From: Aphrophora alni
Lineage: Eukaryota > Arthropoda > Insecta > Hemiptera > Aphrophoridae
DNA: 64,000 nucleotides
Assembly: GCA_963513935.1 (NCBI GenBank)
Contig: OY740768.1
Location: 21,141,177 to 21,205,176 of the forward strand
Direction of reading: 5' to 3'
The translations under genes were made by a program, and so were the position numbers. Shown here in pieces: positions 1 through 13,289 of the stretch (position 1 is the stretch's first letter; each line of letters opens with the position of its first letter). The notes under the pieces were generated by a model. The model ran no database searches, was not told the DNA's origin, and saw only the letters and a program-made list of their open reading frames with translations.

Positions 1-204
1 TATTACTTATTGTTAGTTGAACTGTTGAATATTATAAAATAAAAGATTACTTACATTTATCATTTTTGTGTTTTAAATACATTTTAGAAAATTTAATATT
101 TAATTTTTTCTCTTTGCAATTAATCTGATATATTGTATAAGAAAAATCTCAGTCACAATTTCTATCTTTCTACATAACCATTATTAATAACTCCTGGATA
201 AAAT

Positions 205-1770
205 TACCAATCTACTATTAAAAAGAGAGGATATTTTAACTGGAAAAGGTGAGATTAAAAACAAAATACTTAACGAAATTATTTATACGAAGCTTTTTCA
301 TTGTTTTACATAAATTAACTTGTTCTTTATTTGGAATTGAAATGAAATTTGCTTACAGCCTAAATAAATAAAGCTACTTTCTTCTTTTTAATTTTTTTAA
401 ATTAGACTGGTAGTCTATTGACGCTGTTTTCTTATTAATTTTTTTTCTGAGTATTTGTGTTTCTGGATGATTAAAGCGTGGACGATTTATTTTATTTTGA
501 TTTACATAGAATAATTACTAAATTATAATAATTTATTATTACTTGTAATTTAATTAAAAATATGAATTTATAAAGAAATAAAACACGAATGTCCGTCTGT
601 AACGCTGTTTTAAGCAGATTATTTGTTTTGAAATATTAATTAGGTACACTTAGATTTAATTTCCTTTTCATTTACTATTTTTTTCGTTCATCCACTTCCA
701 TGTAGATAGGGTGTAATTCGTATAGTATTCGATTAAATCCATCTGTTTTAACTTTTCACTAAAGGTGGTTCTCTTCTGGATCTAACACTATTAGTGTAAT
801 TGAAGTTAGAGCAATCTTTAATTATACTACAACTTAATATTTTGTAAATGTGTAATATGCATAGTGAAAAGTAATTAATTTCTCTACTTGACCATGGTCG
901 GATCACCCTCTCTGTAAAGATATTATTGATGTAAAGTTATTGTATTGAATTCTTAGTTCAATTTGTTAGATTTATAATAACATTATGAAATATTTTTATT
1001 TCTGTTTTGTAGTAGATATCTCAACAGAGATGTATTAAAGCTTTTAAGGCAAAAATCATAAATCAATTGGTTCTTTTGATTTAACACAAGTTAGAAAGAT
1101 CAACGTCACTAACAAGGATGAAGCAGTATTGTAAGATATTATATGTGTATTTGGAAAAATATACCAAAGCTGTGTTTTTAAGAGTATTATTTTTTATGAC
1201 GTATTCAATACCTAACGTAGTCAATTTTATATTTAACATAGGTACATGAAAAATCAAAATATAATTCATATTATAAATAAGTTTTATAACATAATAAGTA
1301 AAAAACTTTGTACTTGTTTTCATGTTCATATAATTTATAAAATGATAATCTTAACAAAAATCATAATTTACTACATTAAGCATATGTCAAGAAAAACTAT
1401 CCATTGTTGTATTCTGTTATTGGAAACATAACTTTTTATATTCTTATATTTTTAAGAATAGTACTGTACAGTTTTCAATTACATGTCTATTAGCTTTACA
1501 TTTTACGAAAGCTTAGCTTTAATTATTGCACATTTATAGACACACTTTGTATTGTTAATTAAACAATGAATATTGTCATTTATAGTGAAAGTTATAGCTT
1601 TTAAGGAAATAACATTGTTTATTGTAATGTCTATTTGTTAATTACTCACGGCAAACGTTAATCTATAAATGAGAACTGAGTTGTATTTAGAAATTATAAA
1701 TTATAATATTTTTGAAATGTCTGTATGCAGTGTTTTATTGAAAATAATTTAAATGGAGTTTTTTGAGACA
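205..1770 (+). repeat. Old 1.6 kb duplication, copy A
   Basis: This stretch aligns co-linearly and in the same orientation with about 20,118-21,770. Shared blocks occur in the same order, for example a TCTATTGAC-CTGTTTTCTTATT block near 413 and 20,330, GAATGTCC-TCTGTAA near 588 and 20,493, CGTTCATCC near 686 and 20,588, and AAAGTTATAGCTT near 1,588 and 21,565. Many substitutions and small indels separate the copies. No open frame or terminal repeat suggests what it is. It could be a decayed transposon or a segmental duplication; no third copy was noticed here. Confidence 0.7.
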
Positions 1771-2481
1771 TGGAAGTACACGTATGACTATTATTGGCTA
1801 ATATTTTTCGTGGTGAAGTGTTGACTCATGTTTTTTATCCGTGTAGTACTTAGTTGCTATGGAGATAAATAATAAACACACTATACTTCACTTCACTTTT
1901 TCTGTTACATTAAAGAAAGGGTTTTTCATCTCTCAGTTAAGAATCATCAAAATGAATTTGCTGAATATGTTTTAATTCTTTTTCGGTATTTATGTAACAA
2001 TGAATCACAACTGTTTATAAAACATTTAATATTACAAGAAAACAAAATTCTTTATTATTGCAAGATAAAAAATATATGCATATCATTAGGCTACAAGCTT
2101 CTGTACGAATCAAATAACTATATAATAATAGTTATTATAACACATGAAAATATTGAAAATGTGCATTGCCACGTAATAATTGCATTAAGTCCTTGTAGAT
2201 ATATAAGGATCCATTTTGTTACAACTTGCGTTTTAAGTAACTCTATTTGTCGGATCTTTCAATATGATTTACAATATAACCCATAAAGGATTGATCTTTA
2301 CATAAGTTATCTATAAGAGATTGTGTGGCAAGCGCAGCTTTTTGAAAATATTTTATTATTTTTTAATCAACTTCTCGAATAAAACAGTCCCTATGCCAGA
2401 CGAACGTCATTTATAACTTTACTGTTCAGTAAACAAACAAAATATGTTAAAATATAATGGCATTAGTGTTTAGAGTTTGGT

Positions 2482-2482
<1 letters not shown>
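1771..2482. other. A+T-rich spacer, nothing recognised
   Basis: No open frame with protein-like composition and no repeat related to others in the window was seen. Confidence 0.5.

Positions 2483-2543
<61 letters not shown>
2483..2543 (+). repeat. Poly-T tract, 61 bases
   Basis: An uninterrupted run of T. On the minus strand it is a poly-A run, which could be the tail of a retroposed copy, but no LINE or SINE body was recognised next to it. Confidence 0.9.
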
Positions 2544-2546
<3 letters not shown>

Positions 2547-2673
2547 TGGAAGCAGGAAATCCCGTCAGTGAAAAGTGAAACGTGTAGTACTATAATATGG
2601 ATTGATAATAATATATATACAGAATGGTATATTTAACCATTTATTTATAAAATTATACTGCATTTTTACCACT

Positions 2674-2689
2674 TTCATATATCTACTAT
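2674..2689 (+). repeat. 16-bp direct repeat, left copy
   Basis: TTCATATATCTACTAT is identical to 3,583-3,598 and brackets the hAT fragment. Confidence 0.7.
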
Positions 2690-2743
2690 CCATAAAATAT
2701 TGTTAAAGGGATATCTTAATATTCAATTTTAATTAATATAAAC

Positions 2744-3582
2744 CAGAGCGTCCCAACCTGTGTGCCGTAGCACACTGGTCTGCCGCGAAGCCGGATAGAT
2801 GTTCCGTGGGACAAGAGAAAATAAGTCAACTTCAACCAAAATAGTTGCGAACGAAAAAATGCCTAACGACCTAGCCTAGCAGAATAGATGACTAAGACGT
2901 TCGACTGACCTGTGATGGATTTCAGGACTGACTGTACGAGTACACAAACAGATAAGCGCTCAGCAGGGTTGATGGACTCACGGGTACACGTTGCAACCAG
3001 TTAGTTGCCGCTCCTTCATCTGTCCGGATTACTCGGTCGGTGGTAGTGTGTGCTTTTATTTACGACATTTTACTTTTTAAAAATGGACAAGTTTGTCGTA
3101 AAAAAATCTAAACTAAGTGAAACAGTGAAGTAGACTCAGTTTTAGTTCATTCGGAGGAACACAGTAAAAATGTGTACTACCGGCAACCTCAACCTCAAAA
3201 AGCGATTCAAAGTTGAGTGCAAGGAAGTATCATGAAAATTATTTGTCTTTTGGTTTTGTTTCAACATCGAACGAAGAGATTCCTATACCTCAGTGTGTCA
3301 TCTGCGGAGAACGGCTATCAAATGAAGCTATGGTCCCAAGTAAGCTTAAACGTCATCTTACTACTAAACATAAATTTGAAGTTGGCAAACCTCTGGAATA
3401 TAAAGAATTTTATATTTGGGGAGACAAGCCAGCCTAAAGTTTTTACTAGACAAAAGACAAGAGCCGAAACAGCACAAGCAGCTAGCTACGCAGTTGCTGA
3501 GCTTGTGGCTAAAAATATGAAGTCTCATACTTCCGCAGAGACGTTAGTTATGAAAGCTTGCTGTGAAATTGCCAAAATTATG
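2744..3582 (+). mobile_element. Truncated hAT-superfamily DNA transposon (ZBED/SCAND3-like)
   Basis: The left end CAGAGCGTCCCAACCTGTG resembles hAT terminal repeats of the Buster/Charlie type. About 300 bp of G+C-richer leader is followed by a broken transposase reading frame. The matching right terminal repeat and most of the transposase (dimerisation and catalytic RNase H-like parts) are absent. A 16-bp direct repeat lies on either side (2,674-2,689 and 3,583-3,598), longer than the 8-bp target duplication usual for hAT elements, so it more likely marks a deletion or insertion junction than a transposition footprint. Confidence 0.75.
3083..3582 (+). pseudogene. hAT transposase N-terminus with BED zinc finger, frameshifted
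   Basis: An ATG at 3,083 opens a short lysine-rich leader starting MDKFVVKK that soon stops. In another frame a segment ending at 3,437 carries KYHENYLSFGF, then a BED-type zinc finger (CVIC, 20 residues later HLTTKH, with SKLKRHL before the last histidine). This is the typical start of ZBED5/SCAND3-type hAT transposases, which bind the element ends in the nucleus. A third frame, to about 3,582, continues with the alanine-rich ASYAVAELVAK region that follows the finger in this family. At least two frameshifts and an early stop are needed to read it, and the catalytic domain is missing. The finger itself looks intact. It is very unlikely to be functional. The family call rests on motif reading. 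Confidence 0.75.
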
Positions 3583-3598
3583 TTCATATATCTACTAT
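3583..3598 (+). repeat. 16-bp direct repeat, right copy
   Basis: Identical to 2,674-2,689. It marks the exact point where recognisable hAT sequence ends. Confidence 0.7.
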
Positions 3599-3949
3599 GA
3601 ATTTATTTGTATCTTCTCTTTAAGCTATCTCAGTAATGTAAAAACAAGTTATGAAAATGGTCTAATAACAATATTATTCTTTTTAATTCCTCAATAAATA
3701 AATGACTGTTAAGGAAAAATTCTTGAAAATAGTAGTACATGGTTCCAGCAAATAAGTTACTTAATTTAAAATATTCCTTTTTTTGTTCATTTTATACCTG
3801 TTTGTTTGAGTAGAATGTATGTATTGTGTATTCTCTTTGTTTTATTCACATTTAATCTCATACCTTTCATGATGTTACAAACATTCCTTTTCATTTATTA
3901 ATATTTAACTGCACTAAACCACCGTCCGTGATGGTTGAATACTATACTT

Positions 3950-4235
3950 TTGAAAATATTGCAAGCCAACCGAACTCTCTAAATATTTCACGACTATCGA
4001 TCTATCTTGATTGAGTTAAAAGCTTTTTGTAATATTTCCATTTTTCATTTTTTCTCTTGCGTCAGTTTTTTTATATTACTTCGAAGGCAAATAAATAGAT
4101 AAATTTTACCGTTTCAGAAATATTTGACACATTTCCAACTCAGTAAATATGTCACAACTATCTATCAAACATGATTGGGTCATAATTGTTGGCTATCACT
4201 GTTTGTTATTTACATTTTCCGAACTAAATTCGTCT
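3950..4235 (+). repeat. Dispersed repeat family F2, copy 1 (two diverged units)
   Basis: It contains TCTAAATATTTCACGACTAT followed by GATTGAGTTAAAAGCTTTTTG, the core shared with copies near 11.5, 38.0 and 54.2 kb. A second, more diverged unit follows at about 4,128 (CAGTAAATATGTCACAACTA, then ATGATTGGGT). The class is unknown: no terminal repeats, tail or coding sequence. Confidence 0.65.
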
Positions 4236-5384
4236 CTTATAATTGTTGATAAAAACTGATTTTTATATCAATTTTAGAACTTATATCTAATTAATAAATA
4301 ATACCTGAAACAAATTGGACCCTAAGAGAATCGGTGCCATTATTTGCTTACTTAGATGGTGCTACCATATTATATTCAATAGTCTCACTTAATTTTAGGT
4401 ATTACACAAAACATTGTAACTCTTAGTTATAATTCTTAACGTTAGATTAAACATTTCTAAAAAATAATATTAAAAATACGAATTTATCTGTTTATGTTGC
4501 TGAAATAAAAAATAAAATAAAAGATTATGGAATGTAATTTGGAAACAAAAATACATTTTTTAACTATTAATAAATCAGAAATTTTATATTTGAAAAAAAA
4601 AATTGTGTCATCAAGTCCTAATATATTTGTGCAAAATTTTGAAAATGTTTTTAGTATGAATGTTTTAGTGAAAATTATTGAAAGAATACAACGGACAGTT
4701 AAATACTATTTTTTCGAAATATATAACATGTTAAAATATATGTAAATATTTCATCGTAATCATCTAGCTTACTTTTCATAAGATCTTCTGAATATAGCCC
4801 TTAAATGTATTTAACTATTCCTTACATACTTTATGTAAGGAAGTTTATACAAATTACACTTTTCATGCATGTTGTTGATCGCGCAAACAATTGTCATAAG
4901 GTGATATGTAAGGTAGTACAATAAAGGTTTGATACAACACATATTCCATGTTACGTTATTTATATCGAAAATAGTCATAAAATCTGACCGATTAAAGTCG
5001 GTGTATACTTAAAAATATTTATTCTGGTAAAAAGTGAAATTCATAGATATACCAACATCTCTTACTGAATCTGAAATATAATTTTTTTTCGTTTGTTTTC
5101 GTTTGTTTTTGGTTTGGAAATATATTTATCAATAGGTAAATATATCAGATTATTTTTACAAATATAGAGATAGTATTCGTATGATAAATACAAACATTTA
5201 CAAAAAAAAAAATGTATAGGTTACAAGTAAACTCGATAATCATCTCCCTAAATCAACTTAATTAATTTTTGGTTCTTACTAATATATTCTTACTAAAATC
5301 ATGTTGGTACACAATAATTTGATATTCTATTGTTAGGTAAGTCAATACATATAAGAGTTATAAAGGTTTTTTTTTTATATAATA
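4236..5384. other. A+T-rich spacer
   Basis: Nothing recognised. A 72-codon open frame at 4,527-4,745 has the lysine/isoleucine/asparagine bias expected from A+T-rich non-coding DNA. Confidence 0.5.
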
Positions 5385-5575
5385 TAGTCAAAGAGCAGAA
5401 ACACAATAAATAGAGAGAACAAATTAGTGCGTCCCGAAAACTTTGGTTGTGCTGTTCAGTTGCAGGAAAATAAATGATGTCTGCTGAGTTATAATTTATC
5501 CCTTTGCGTAGTCCATGTACTTCTCTCTTTCCATAGGATATGGTCCTAGTAAATATCAGAAGTTTAAATTATCTT
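5385..5575 (+). repeat. Dispersed repeat family F3, copy 1
   Basis: It shares an ordered series of blocks with 35,937-36,180: AACACAATAAATA, AAAATAAATG-TGTCTGC, GTTATAATTTATC and a T/C-rich tail. Related copies lie near 7.6, 14.7 (inverted) and 34.6 kb. The class is unknown. Confidence 0.65.
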
Positions 5576-7609
5576 TCAAAAGCATTTACATCACAATATT
5601 CAACAGAATGTAGGCAAGATATTAAGTTCAAATTATACAAAGACCAATGAATATTCACCTATTAAGTATTAACAAAGCATTCTGATTAAAAAATCACTCT
5701 AATTTTATTGTTTAAACAATGAAAAATAAGATATTTGTAAAGGGGGGAAAATGGTGAAAATATAGTAAATGATTTCATTTTTAAATTCAGTAAAATGGGA
5801 ACATTAAATATTGTTTCCTGTCCTTTTATTTTAATAATGGTTTTATTATAAATTAAAACTATTTTCATAAAACTAAAGTTTAGCAAATTAACGATATAAA
5901 GCTTTTTTTTTACTTATACAATAAATAGAAAATGTAAATAATAAAACGTTGATTATGAAAATTTAAAGGACATTTGGTTTTTTAATCAACATGATTAAAA
6001 TATGTGTCTTATTAACAAACTAACCTGTATCAATTTGCTAAGTATATTTATTAATAATAAATTTTGATACGAATCTATACATTGATATTTATGAAGAACA
6101 AAGTATATTTGTATACTTCCTAATATTATTAAATGTGTCACTTTATTTTATAGTACGATTTTTGAGCACTTAGTAAGTAAAAGCTCTATATAATGTATTT
6201 AAAATATGTAAGTTCGTTTAAAAAATCTTTGAAAGAGGATATAAATTACATATGGTATATAAACATTTGTGTTCAATATTGATTTGGATTTGTTCATTTG
6301 TAGATAATAAGTTCACTAAAATTAAGGGCCTACCCTGTTTGTAGATTAATGGAGGGAACAATAAAAATTTATACATTTTTTGACCTGGGTCTCTGAAGTT
6401 AATTTACTTATTTTACATTAACTACAACTGATATTTGAAATGTTATATATTAAAAGATTTTCGTAATTGGCCTTTAAAATGAAATATTTGTTCTTTTTCT
6501 ATACTAATAAAAACACGTTGATCACCGAAAAAGTTATTTTTCATTTATATGTTTAAAATAAATAGTGTTTTAAATATATTACTATTTACTCTACCAGTGA
6601 GAAGAATTAAGGTATTCAAAGATATGTGAATGTTTTTAGTTTAAATTTAATTATTTTAATACGTATGATAAAAATATAATTAAGTTCAACATTACTCAAT
6701 TCTTAATTGAGATTATCTAAAATTTCTAGTTTCCAAGTATAAACAAAAAGGTCTTGAATTGATCTAGGCGTTCCTTCAGTTGGTGATTTAAACTTTCTTA
6801 GTTATTAAATCTTGCTCCGAGATAATACTGAATAAAAGAAATAGTTGTTTGTAAAACATAATGTGTTTTAATTCTAAGCAGAGTTTTAATTGAGTGCAAA
6901 ACATATATTTTATTGTTTTAAATTGTTTACAGTTTTAAATTGTTTATGTGTCTATATTTTTATCGATTGCTACTAATTAAAAAAATATGTAACTGCAAGC
7001 TACATCACAAAATATCCTAACGTAATTTATCCACATTTATCTTTCTTATGTTCATGTCGTTTTGTCGATATTAAGTGATATATAAATATTTGTAAATCGA
7101 CTAGTTACATACCAAATATGAAATATGTTTAAATATTCATAAAACTAAATAAATAATAAAAAATCTGTTAATTATATTTTTTTCTCTTTCGAATAATCGT
7201 TATTATATATTCAACTGGCCCAATTTAACGGTTTACTAAATATTATTACGTATTTAGCTAGTATTCCTTTGCAATAAAAGTTATGATTTATTATTAAGTG
7301 GTTTTTATCATGCATCTAGCATTGGGACATGATATTATATAAAACTAAATACACCAGACCTTAACTATTATTTTTTTGGCCTTCAATTATTAAAATACTG
7401 CTAGTTTTGGAATAAGAACTTTATGCTTTAAATTTAAATCATAAAAGTTTATAAAAGTATATTAGCAAATCGACCATAGATATAAAGTTCTCGTATAATA
7501 CAAATTTTCTATTTAGCTTTTATGTGCATGATTTAATTTTGCTACAGATTTTAGTTCAGTTACTGTTGTCACATACCAACATCAGGAACATTTATTTGTA
7601 CAAAACCTT
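5576..7609. other. A+T-rich spacer
   Basis: No gene, terminal repeat or related repeat recognised. Confidence 0.5.
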
Positions 7610-7745
7610 AGAAGAGTTTGAGCACAGTAGAAACAGAAAACGAAACATTTTAACGAACACAATGTTTTTGCTGTTTAGGCCAGGGAGAATAAATTAAATT
7701 GTTTATTTATAATTTATCCCTTTCTATAGATTTCTCTCTTTTCTA
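7610..7745 (+). repeat. Dispersed repeat family F3, copy 2
   Basis: CGAACACAATGTTTTTGCTG, GGGAGAATAAATTAAA and TTATAATTTATCCCTTTC match in order the F3 blocks at 36.0 kb. Confidence 0.6.
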
Positions 7746-10700
7746 TTAGATAAATACCACAATTAAATTAAATTAAACCTCTTCAATCCGGATATTCATG
7801 ACAAATTTATCAGGTGTAGCGTATTCAATGACCGATTAATTTTTACTTTATTAAATATAGACGAAGTATTATAATTGAAGCAATATCTTTTCAATGAAAA
7901 ATAAATCTCTAATCATGGACCTGTTTTTTTTTTTTTTTTTTTTTTTTTTCTATTTTGGTCTCGGGGTATATATAGTAATTAACGATTTAATTTCTAGATT
8001 TTTACTGCATAGTTATTAGTGAACTATCATACTTTTCCCAAGTCTAACATTCAACTATCTTTCTTGTACATTATTGTACACAGTAATAGCAAGAGTATAC
8101 AGGACATTAATCAATATTGGACTTCTCTCTTAGTTTAAAAATCCTATAATATCAGTTACTTAAAATATGACGTTAAATATAAAATCCATTATGGCAATTT
8201 ATTTTTATAAATTTGATTAATTTTTTTAATACCGTAACCTAATTGACAAGTTAGTGTAAAACAATTTATGCTCAATTGAGCACAGCTAGATTTACGTCAT
8301 ATACTAAATAATAATATTTAGACAAAAAAAAGAAAAAGAAAAGTTTATACAATAATATTTGTATTGAAAAGTAATTTTGTCTTAAACCTTTGTTAATAAT
8401 GCAATCACATGATGAACCATTGAGGTAATATAATATTTCTATATATTGTCACATGTGTATCAAATTAGTGAGTTATACAAATCTTGTGAAAGTGACTTAT
8501 ATAGAATTAAAAAAATACATTTCTGCTTTATTAAAGCACTAAATACATAATTGTGGTGTTGGGAATTTTGTGTACTTTTTGATTTTTTTCAACGTATTAT
8601 TGACATCCTGAATCTTAATTTTCTAAAATACTTTTATCTAATTGTTCAACAAATGGAAGCTATCTAAAGTTTGGATACACTCCAATAAGTAACCGTAAAT
8701 TATGTGCATAAAAGCTCAATCACTGATATTAAATTCCTATTTAAAATCCACACAAAATTGGAATTAAAAATGCAATAATAACGATCTTTAATCACAATAT
8801 TTCATTATATAATGGAATATTTTTTTCAGGTGTAAGTGTTTTTGGCAAGAGTTTTGAGGATGAGAGAAATTCAAACTATATATTGAATAAGAAACAAATA
8901 TTTACCAAAATTTAACTTAACAAGATTTATTAGGTTAAGATATGATTTACTTTAAAAAAAGGTTTAAAAATTTTGTAATACTTTTTTATAAATTCGGTTG
9001 CAACACTATCATTAAAAGTGAAATATAGTTGAAAATTATTTATTGAGAGAAGATTATTTATTTTAAATATAATGAATATTTTTAAATTCTCTAAACTATC
9101 GTTTCTGTAAAATTTTAAATGACGATGTTTTAAAGTTAAATTTTAACTAATTTTAAACTTGTAGGTTGTGTGGGAAATTACACTTGCAATAACCATATAA
9201 GACATATTTAAAACCTGTTCAGTTATGGAATCAAATATAATGATTAAATATATTTCTCTTGTCTGGAAGTGGTGAGTAAAATAACATTGTAGCTGCAAAT
9301 TGGGATTGGTTTTAAGTTCCAATTCTTTATATATTTGAAACTGGAACATGGGCTGTGTTTCATTATTTTAAATCTGAGATTGCTGTTATAACTTAACTTT
9401 CGTTAGTATCTATCTAAAATCTTGATTTAAACTCCCTACCAAAGTTACGTTGAATCGTTGAATCAATATAAACTACAATTTGGAATAATCTACTGTATAA
9501 TAACTTTTTATTTTAATGATTTATTCCATTAAGAAAATGTGATTATTTTATCTTATTAAAGTTTTGTAAAGGAAATGTACATTTAGTCATTATCAATTGC
9601 TTGGAATATAGTTTTTAATAATTAAAAGTAGGAAGAAACATTAATAATTTCATTCAATAATTTAAGGAAACGTATTTTTTGTAAATTTTAAATAGAGTAT
9701 ATAATTTTGTTTCACAAAATTAAATGAACTATTAGATATAACAATTTTTTGTTAGTAATTAAAAAACTCATCATAGACATACAGTTAAATTTTATTAACT
9801 TAAAAGAAGTAGGATAATTATATTTTATTATTTCAGTAATTTAACGAATTTAACGCTTTTTTCTTCTTTTGATACTATTAAAGAAATATGTGTTTTTATG
9901 TTATTTAGTCTCTTAGTTTTTAAAATTTGGTGGCCACCCAACAAGTAATATAACATATACTTACTTATTGCAATAGTGTTTATTGCATATTTTTTTATTT
10001 TTTGTGTAAAACTTGAAATCTTCCTATATTTAAAATCACACAGCTCAATATTACAATTTTAATAAATCCTTGGCATACAAACTTAGATAAAGTTTGTCTA
10101 TAAAATCGATTTTTAAACAGTTTTGTGAAGGATTGGAACTAATTCTGTTTTGTAGTTGTGGATGATTGTTTTTGTAGTAACAGTATCATTTTGATACTAA
10201 AATACGTAAGTATTTTGTAATTAGTTTATGTATTAGCTCACCTTATTACGTTATTTTAATGTCAAACTTGTTGGATATATTTATATCGATTCAACATTTG
10301 GAAACAACACTCAATTATTTGTATTTCACATTGAATTAGATCGAATAACAACGAATATAATTTTTAATTGATACTTTGAAACATAAGACAGTTTTGAATT
10401 CAAACGATTAAGTTCATGCTACGTTATATTTCAGAGACAAACATTGTCAATTCCTATGTTACAAATAATGAGTAAATTACTGGGATGTATAATCTTTGTA
10501 ATTATGAAGTAACAGACTAATGGCATGTGGGAAAAAGAGAGAAATTTAAATATGATATGACCATTTAATTATATACTTAAATAAAACTACCATGAATTGT
10601 ACAAAATTTGAGATTTATAATGATAAAACGTTCGCCGTTAAAACACGACCATAAGTAGGCATAGTAATAACTGACATTCAAATCATCTTTATTCCCTTAA

Positions 10701-11509
10701 ATTGTATATTCTAGTTTTATTTTGTTGTTTTTTAATTGTATAAAATTCGATTTAAAATTACATTTTAACATGTCAATAATTGTGATGTAAATTAATACAT
10801 ATTTCGATTTTAATGGTTAAAGAGACATTGAAGGAAAACACGATTTTAATTTAAATGATAATATATCCCCATAACCTCTCTAAAAATAATTTTCATTTCC
10901 ATAAATTAGTGTTATAAGACTTTTATATATGATATTGAAAATGTGAATTGTACTTTGTTTTCTTTAAAAAAGAGTATGCAAATCCTAAATCATTTCAAAC
11001 AATACAACAATCCTTATTGGATACAATATTTAATGGAATCCACATTCAGAACTTTATATTTCCACCTGTATGGAACGTACCGTCTGTATCAAGCTTAATA
11101 TGATGTGTTTTGTCTAATAAGACTATGTAGTGTAAAAATAGCAATATGTATTTAGAGCTTTTGAATGATAATAGTTAAAGGATCAAACTGATTTGTTTAG
11201 TTACAAAATAATACCAATTTTTTGAAAAAATATAGTATTTTAATGAAAATAGTCTTAACAGATCCAGTTATAATGTACTCATCTTTTCCCATAACTTTCT
11301 ATGAAAAAAGGTATTTTTTTTTTAATTATCACCGAAGAAACTTAAGAACAAATTTCATTTGATTTGAATTTCATTTGAAAAATGTTATATTTACGATATT
11401 TTTAGTTTTTTATGCTATTGACAAAATTGTTCGTGTTTTACCTAAATATATTTTAATGTTATAATATTGAGTAAATGACAACTTTAAAACAATTTGTTTA
11501 TCACTCTGT
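7746..11509. other. A+T-rich spacer with a 26-T tract at 7,924-7,949
   Basis: No supported gene. A 68-codon open frame at 9,143-9,349 (minus) has no recognisable domain. Confidence 0.5.
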
Positions 11510-11680
11510 TTGACGTCGTTTAATCAAAGCCCTCTGACAGTGAGATACTGCCCTGTCGGAAATAGTAACTTGAACTGTACTCTGTAAATATTTCACAACC
11601 ATCGATTCACCTTGATTGTGTTAAAAGCTTTTTGAAATACGTTCATGTTTCTCTTTTCCCCACTTCAATCAATAGTTCGT
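11510..11680 (+). repeat. Dispersed repeat family F2, copy 2
   Basis: TCTGTAAATATTTCACAACC, CTTGATTGTGTTAAAAGCTT and a C/T-rich CCACTTCAATCAA tail match the 54.2 kb copy. The upstream TTTGACGTC and CTCTGACAG blocks match as well. Confidence 0.7.
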
Positions 11681-13289
11681 GTAGAATAAAATAATCCTTT
11701 TCAAACAAATTAAGGGATGTATGCAATTGATTATTATTACCTTTGACATTTCATGTGCCATTTATATTTGTACACTTTTTGTAATAAGCTTTGAAATGTC
11801 TAAGTTTTAGAAACATTATAAAACACTTTGTAAAATTGTTAGCTTTATATTCATATAAAATATAACAAAATTCAATAACAATGTAATTTGTAACAAACTT
11901 TCTCCGATTTAAAAATATTTCATAAATTATACAACTATTTTTCATAATTTTGTTCAAACTCTTATTTGTAATTACATTAAAAATTACTAAATTTATAGAT
12001 AAAACTATTAAAAAACTTCAATATGTATTACCTCGGATAAACTATTTAAATTTTAATTTATTGATATGGCCGAAATTACAAAAGCAGGACTTAATAATAT
12101 GGTGATTTGTAAAAATAACACAAAATTCAAATTGAAATAATTGACCAATAATGTTTAGTTGCACATTTATATAAAATCGGTTGGTAAATATAGATGATAT
12201 GCATTTAATGTAATATTTACAATTAGTGACTTTAGTAATTTGTATATTGTAAACATGTATTCTAATTTGATGTACAGGTAGAAAGGTTTTACCTTTTTTA
12301 TTTATTTAGATGTCCATGTAGCCCTCGAATGTGAAAGGCTCTCAGAAATAAAAAGATAGAAAGTGTCCTTTTCATTTTCATAACAAAAGTATGAAGAATT
12401 TTCTATCCCAGACCATAAAGACAATAATAGAAATAATAATGAAAAAATAAAAATAAATGAAAATTTTAAACTAATTTAGCTCTATAACACAGTGCAAGAA
12501 ACTCTCCAAAATATTTGATTAAATAAAACATTTCAAAAATTATATTTACGCCAACATTCTTTGAACTCTAATATTATAGTTCAATTTCCATTTATTGTAA
12601 TCTGGAGTGTTTGAAATAATTTCAATGATTGTTGAAATCTGAGTTAGGAAAAATTATTGAAATTCAGAATGTATTAACTTCTGAAAGCATTTCTGCTCAA
12701 TTGACTATTATCGTGTTTTTATGTATACTATTTATAAAATGGAAAATCTACATTATCCAAATTGCAATTGTCTTGGAAAGAAATATCTTTATAAATTATG
12801 TACTTATTACGTTTTAAATGTAGATGATAATTATCACATGTGTTATTACTCTCTTTATTTTTCAATATTTTAAGATCACAAACATAAAATATATTTACAC
12901 AAATGTTTCTCACTAAGTTTAATGTAATAAAATAAATTGTTTACAAAATTTGCATGTATGGTAAAATCCTAATTATTCACAATTAACTATGAGTATATAA
13001 GAGTTAAATATATGTAAAGAGCCATTAAATAAAACAAAGTATTGAATGGTTAGATATATTTTATTGATCACATAATGTTATTTTATAAACATTTCCTGTA
13101 AAAAAAACATTTTGTTTTGTAATTTTGAAACAAATGTCAAAATTCTTTTATTATAACAATTGATTATTTTACGTTGTTTTCGATTTTCCAAAGATATCTC
13201 AGCATAATTACAATTATTTTTGTTAGAATGGTTATTGAGAACATGCACGTTAACCTGAGCTCCCATTTTTTGATAAATAGAACTGCTAT
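11681..13289. other. A+T-rich spacer
   Basis: Nothing recognised. Several 60-70 codon open frames overlap on both strands with no protein-like features. Confidence 0.5.
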
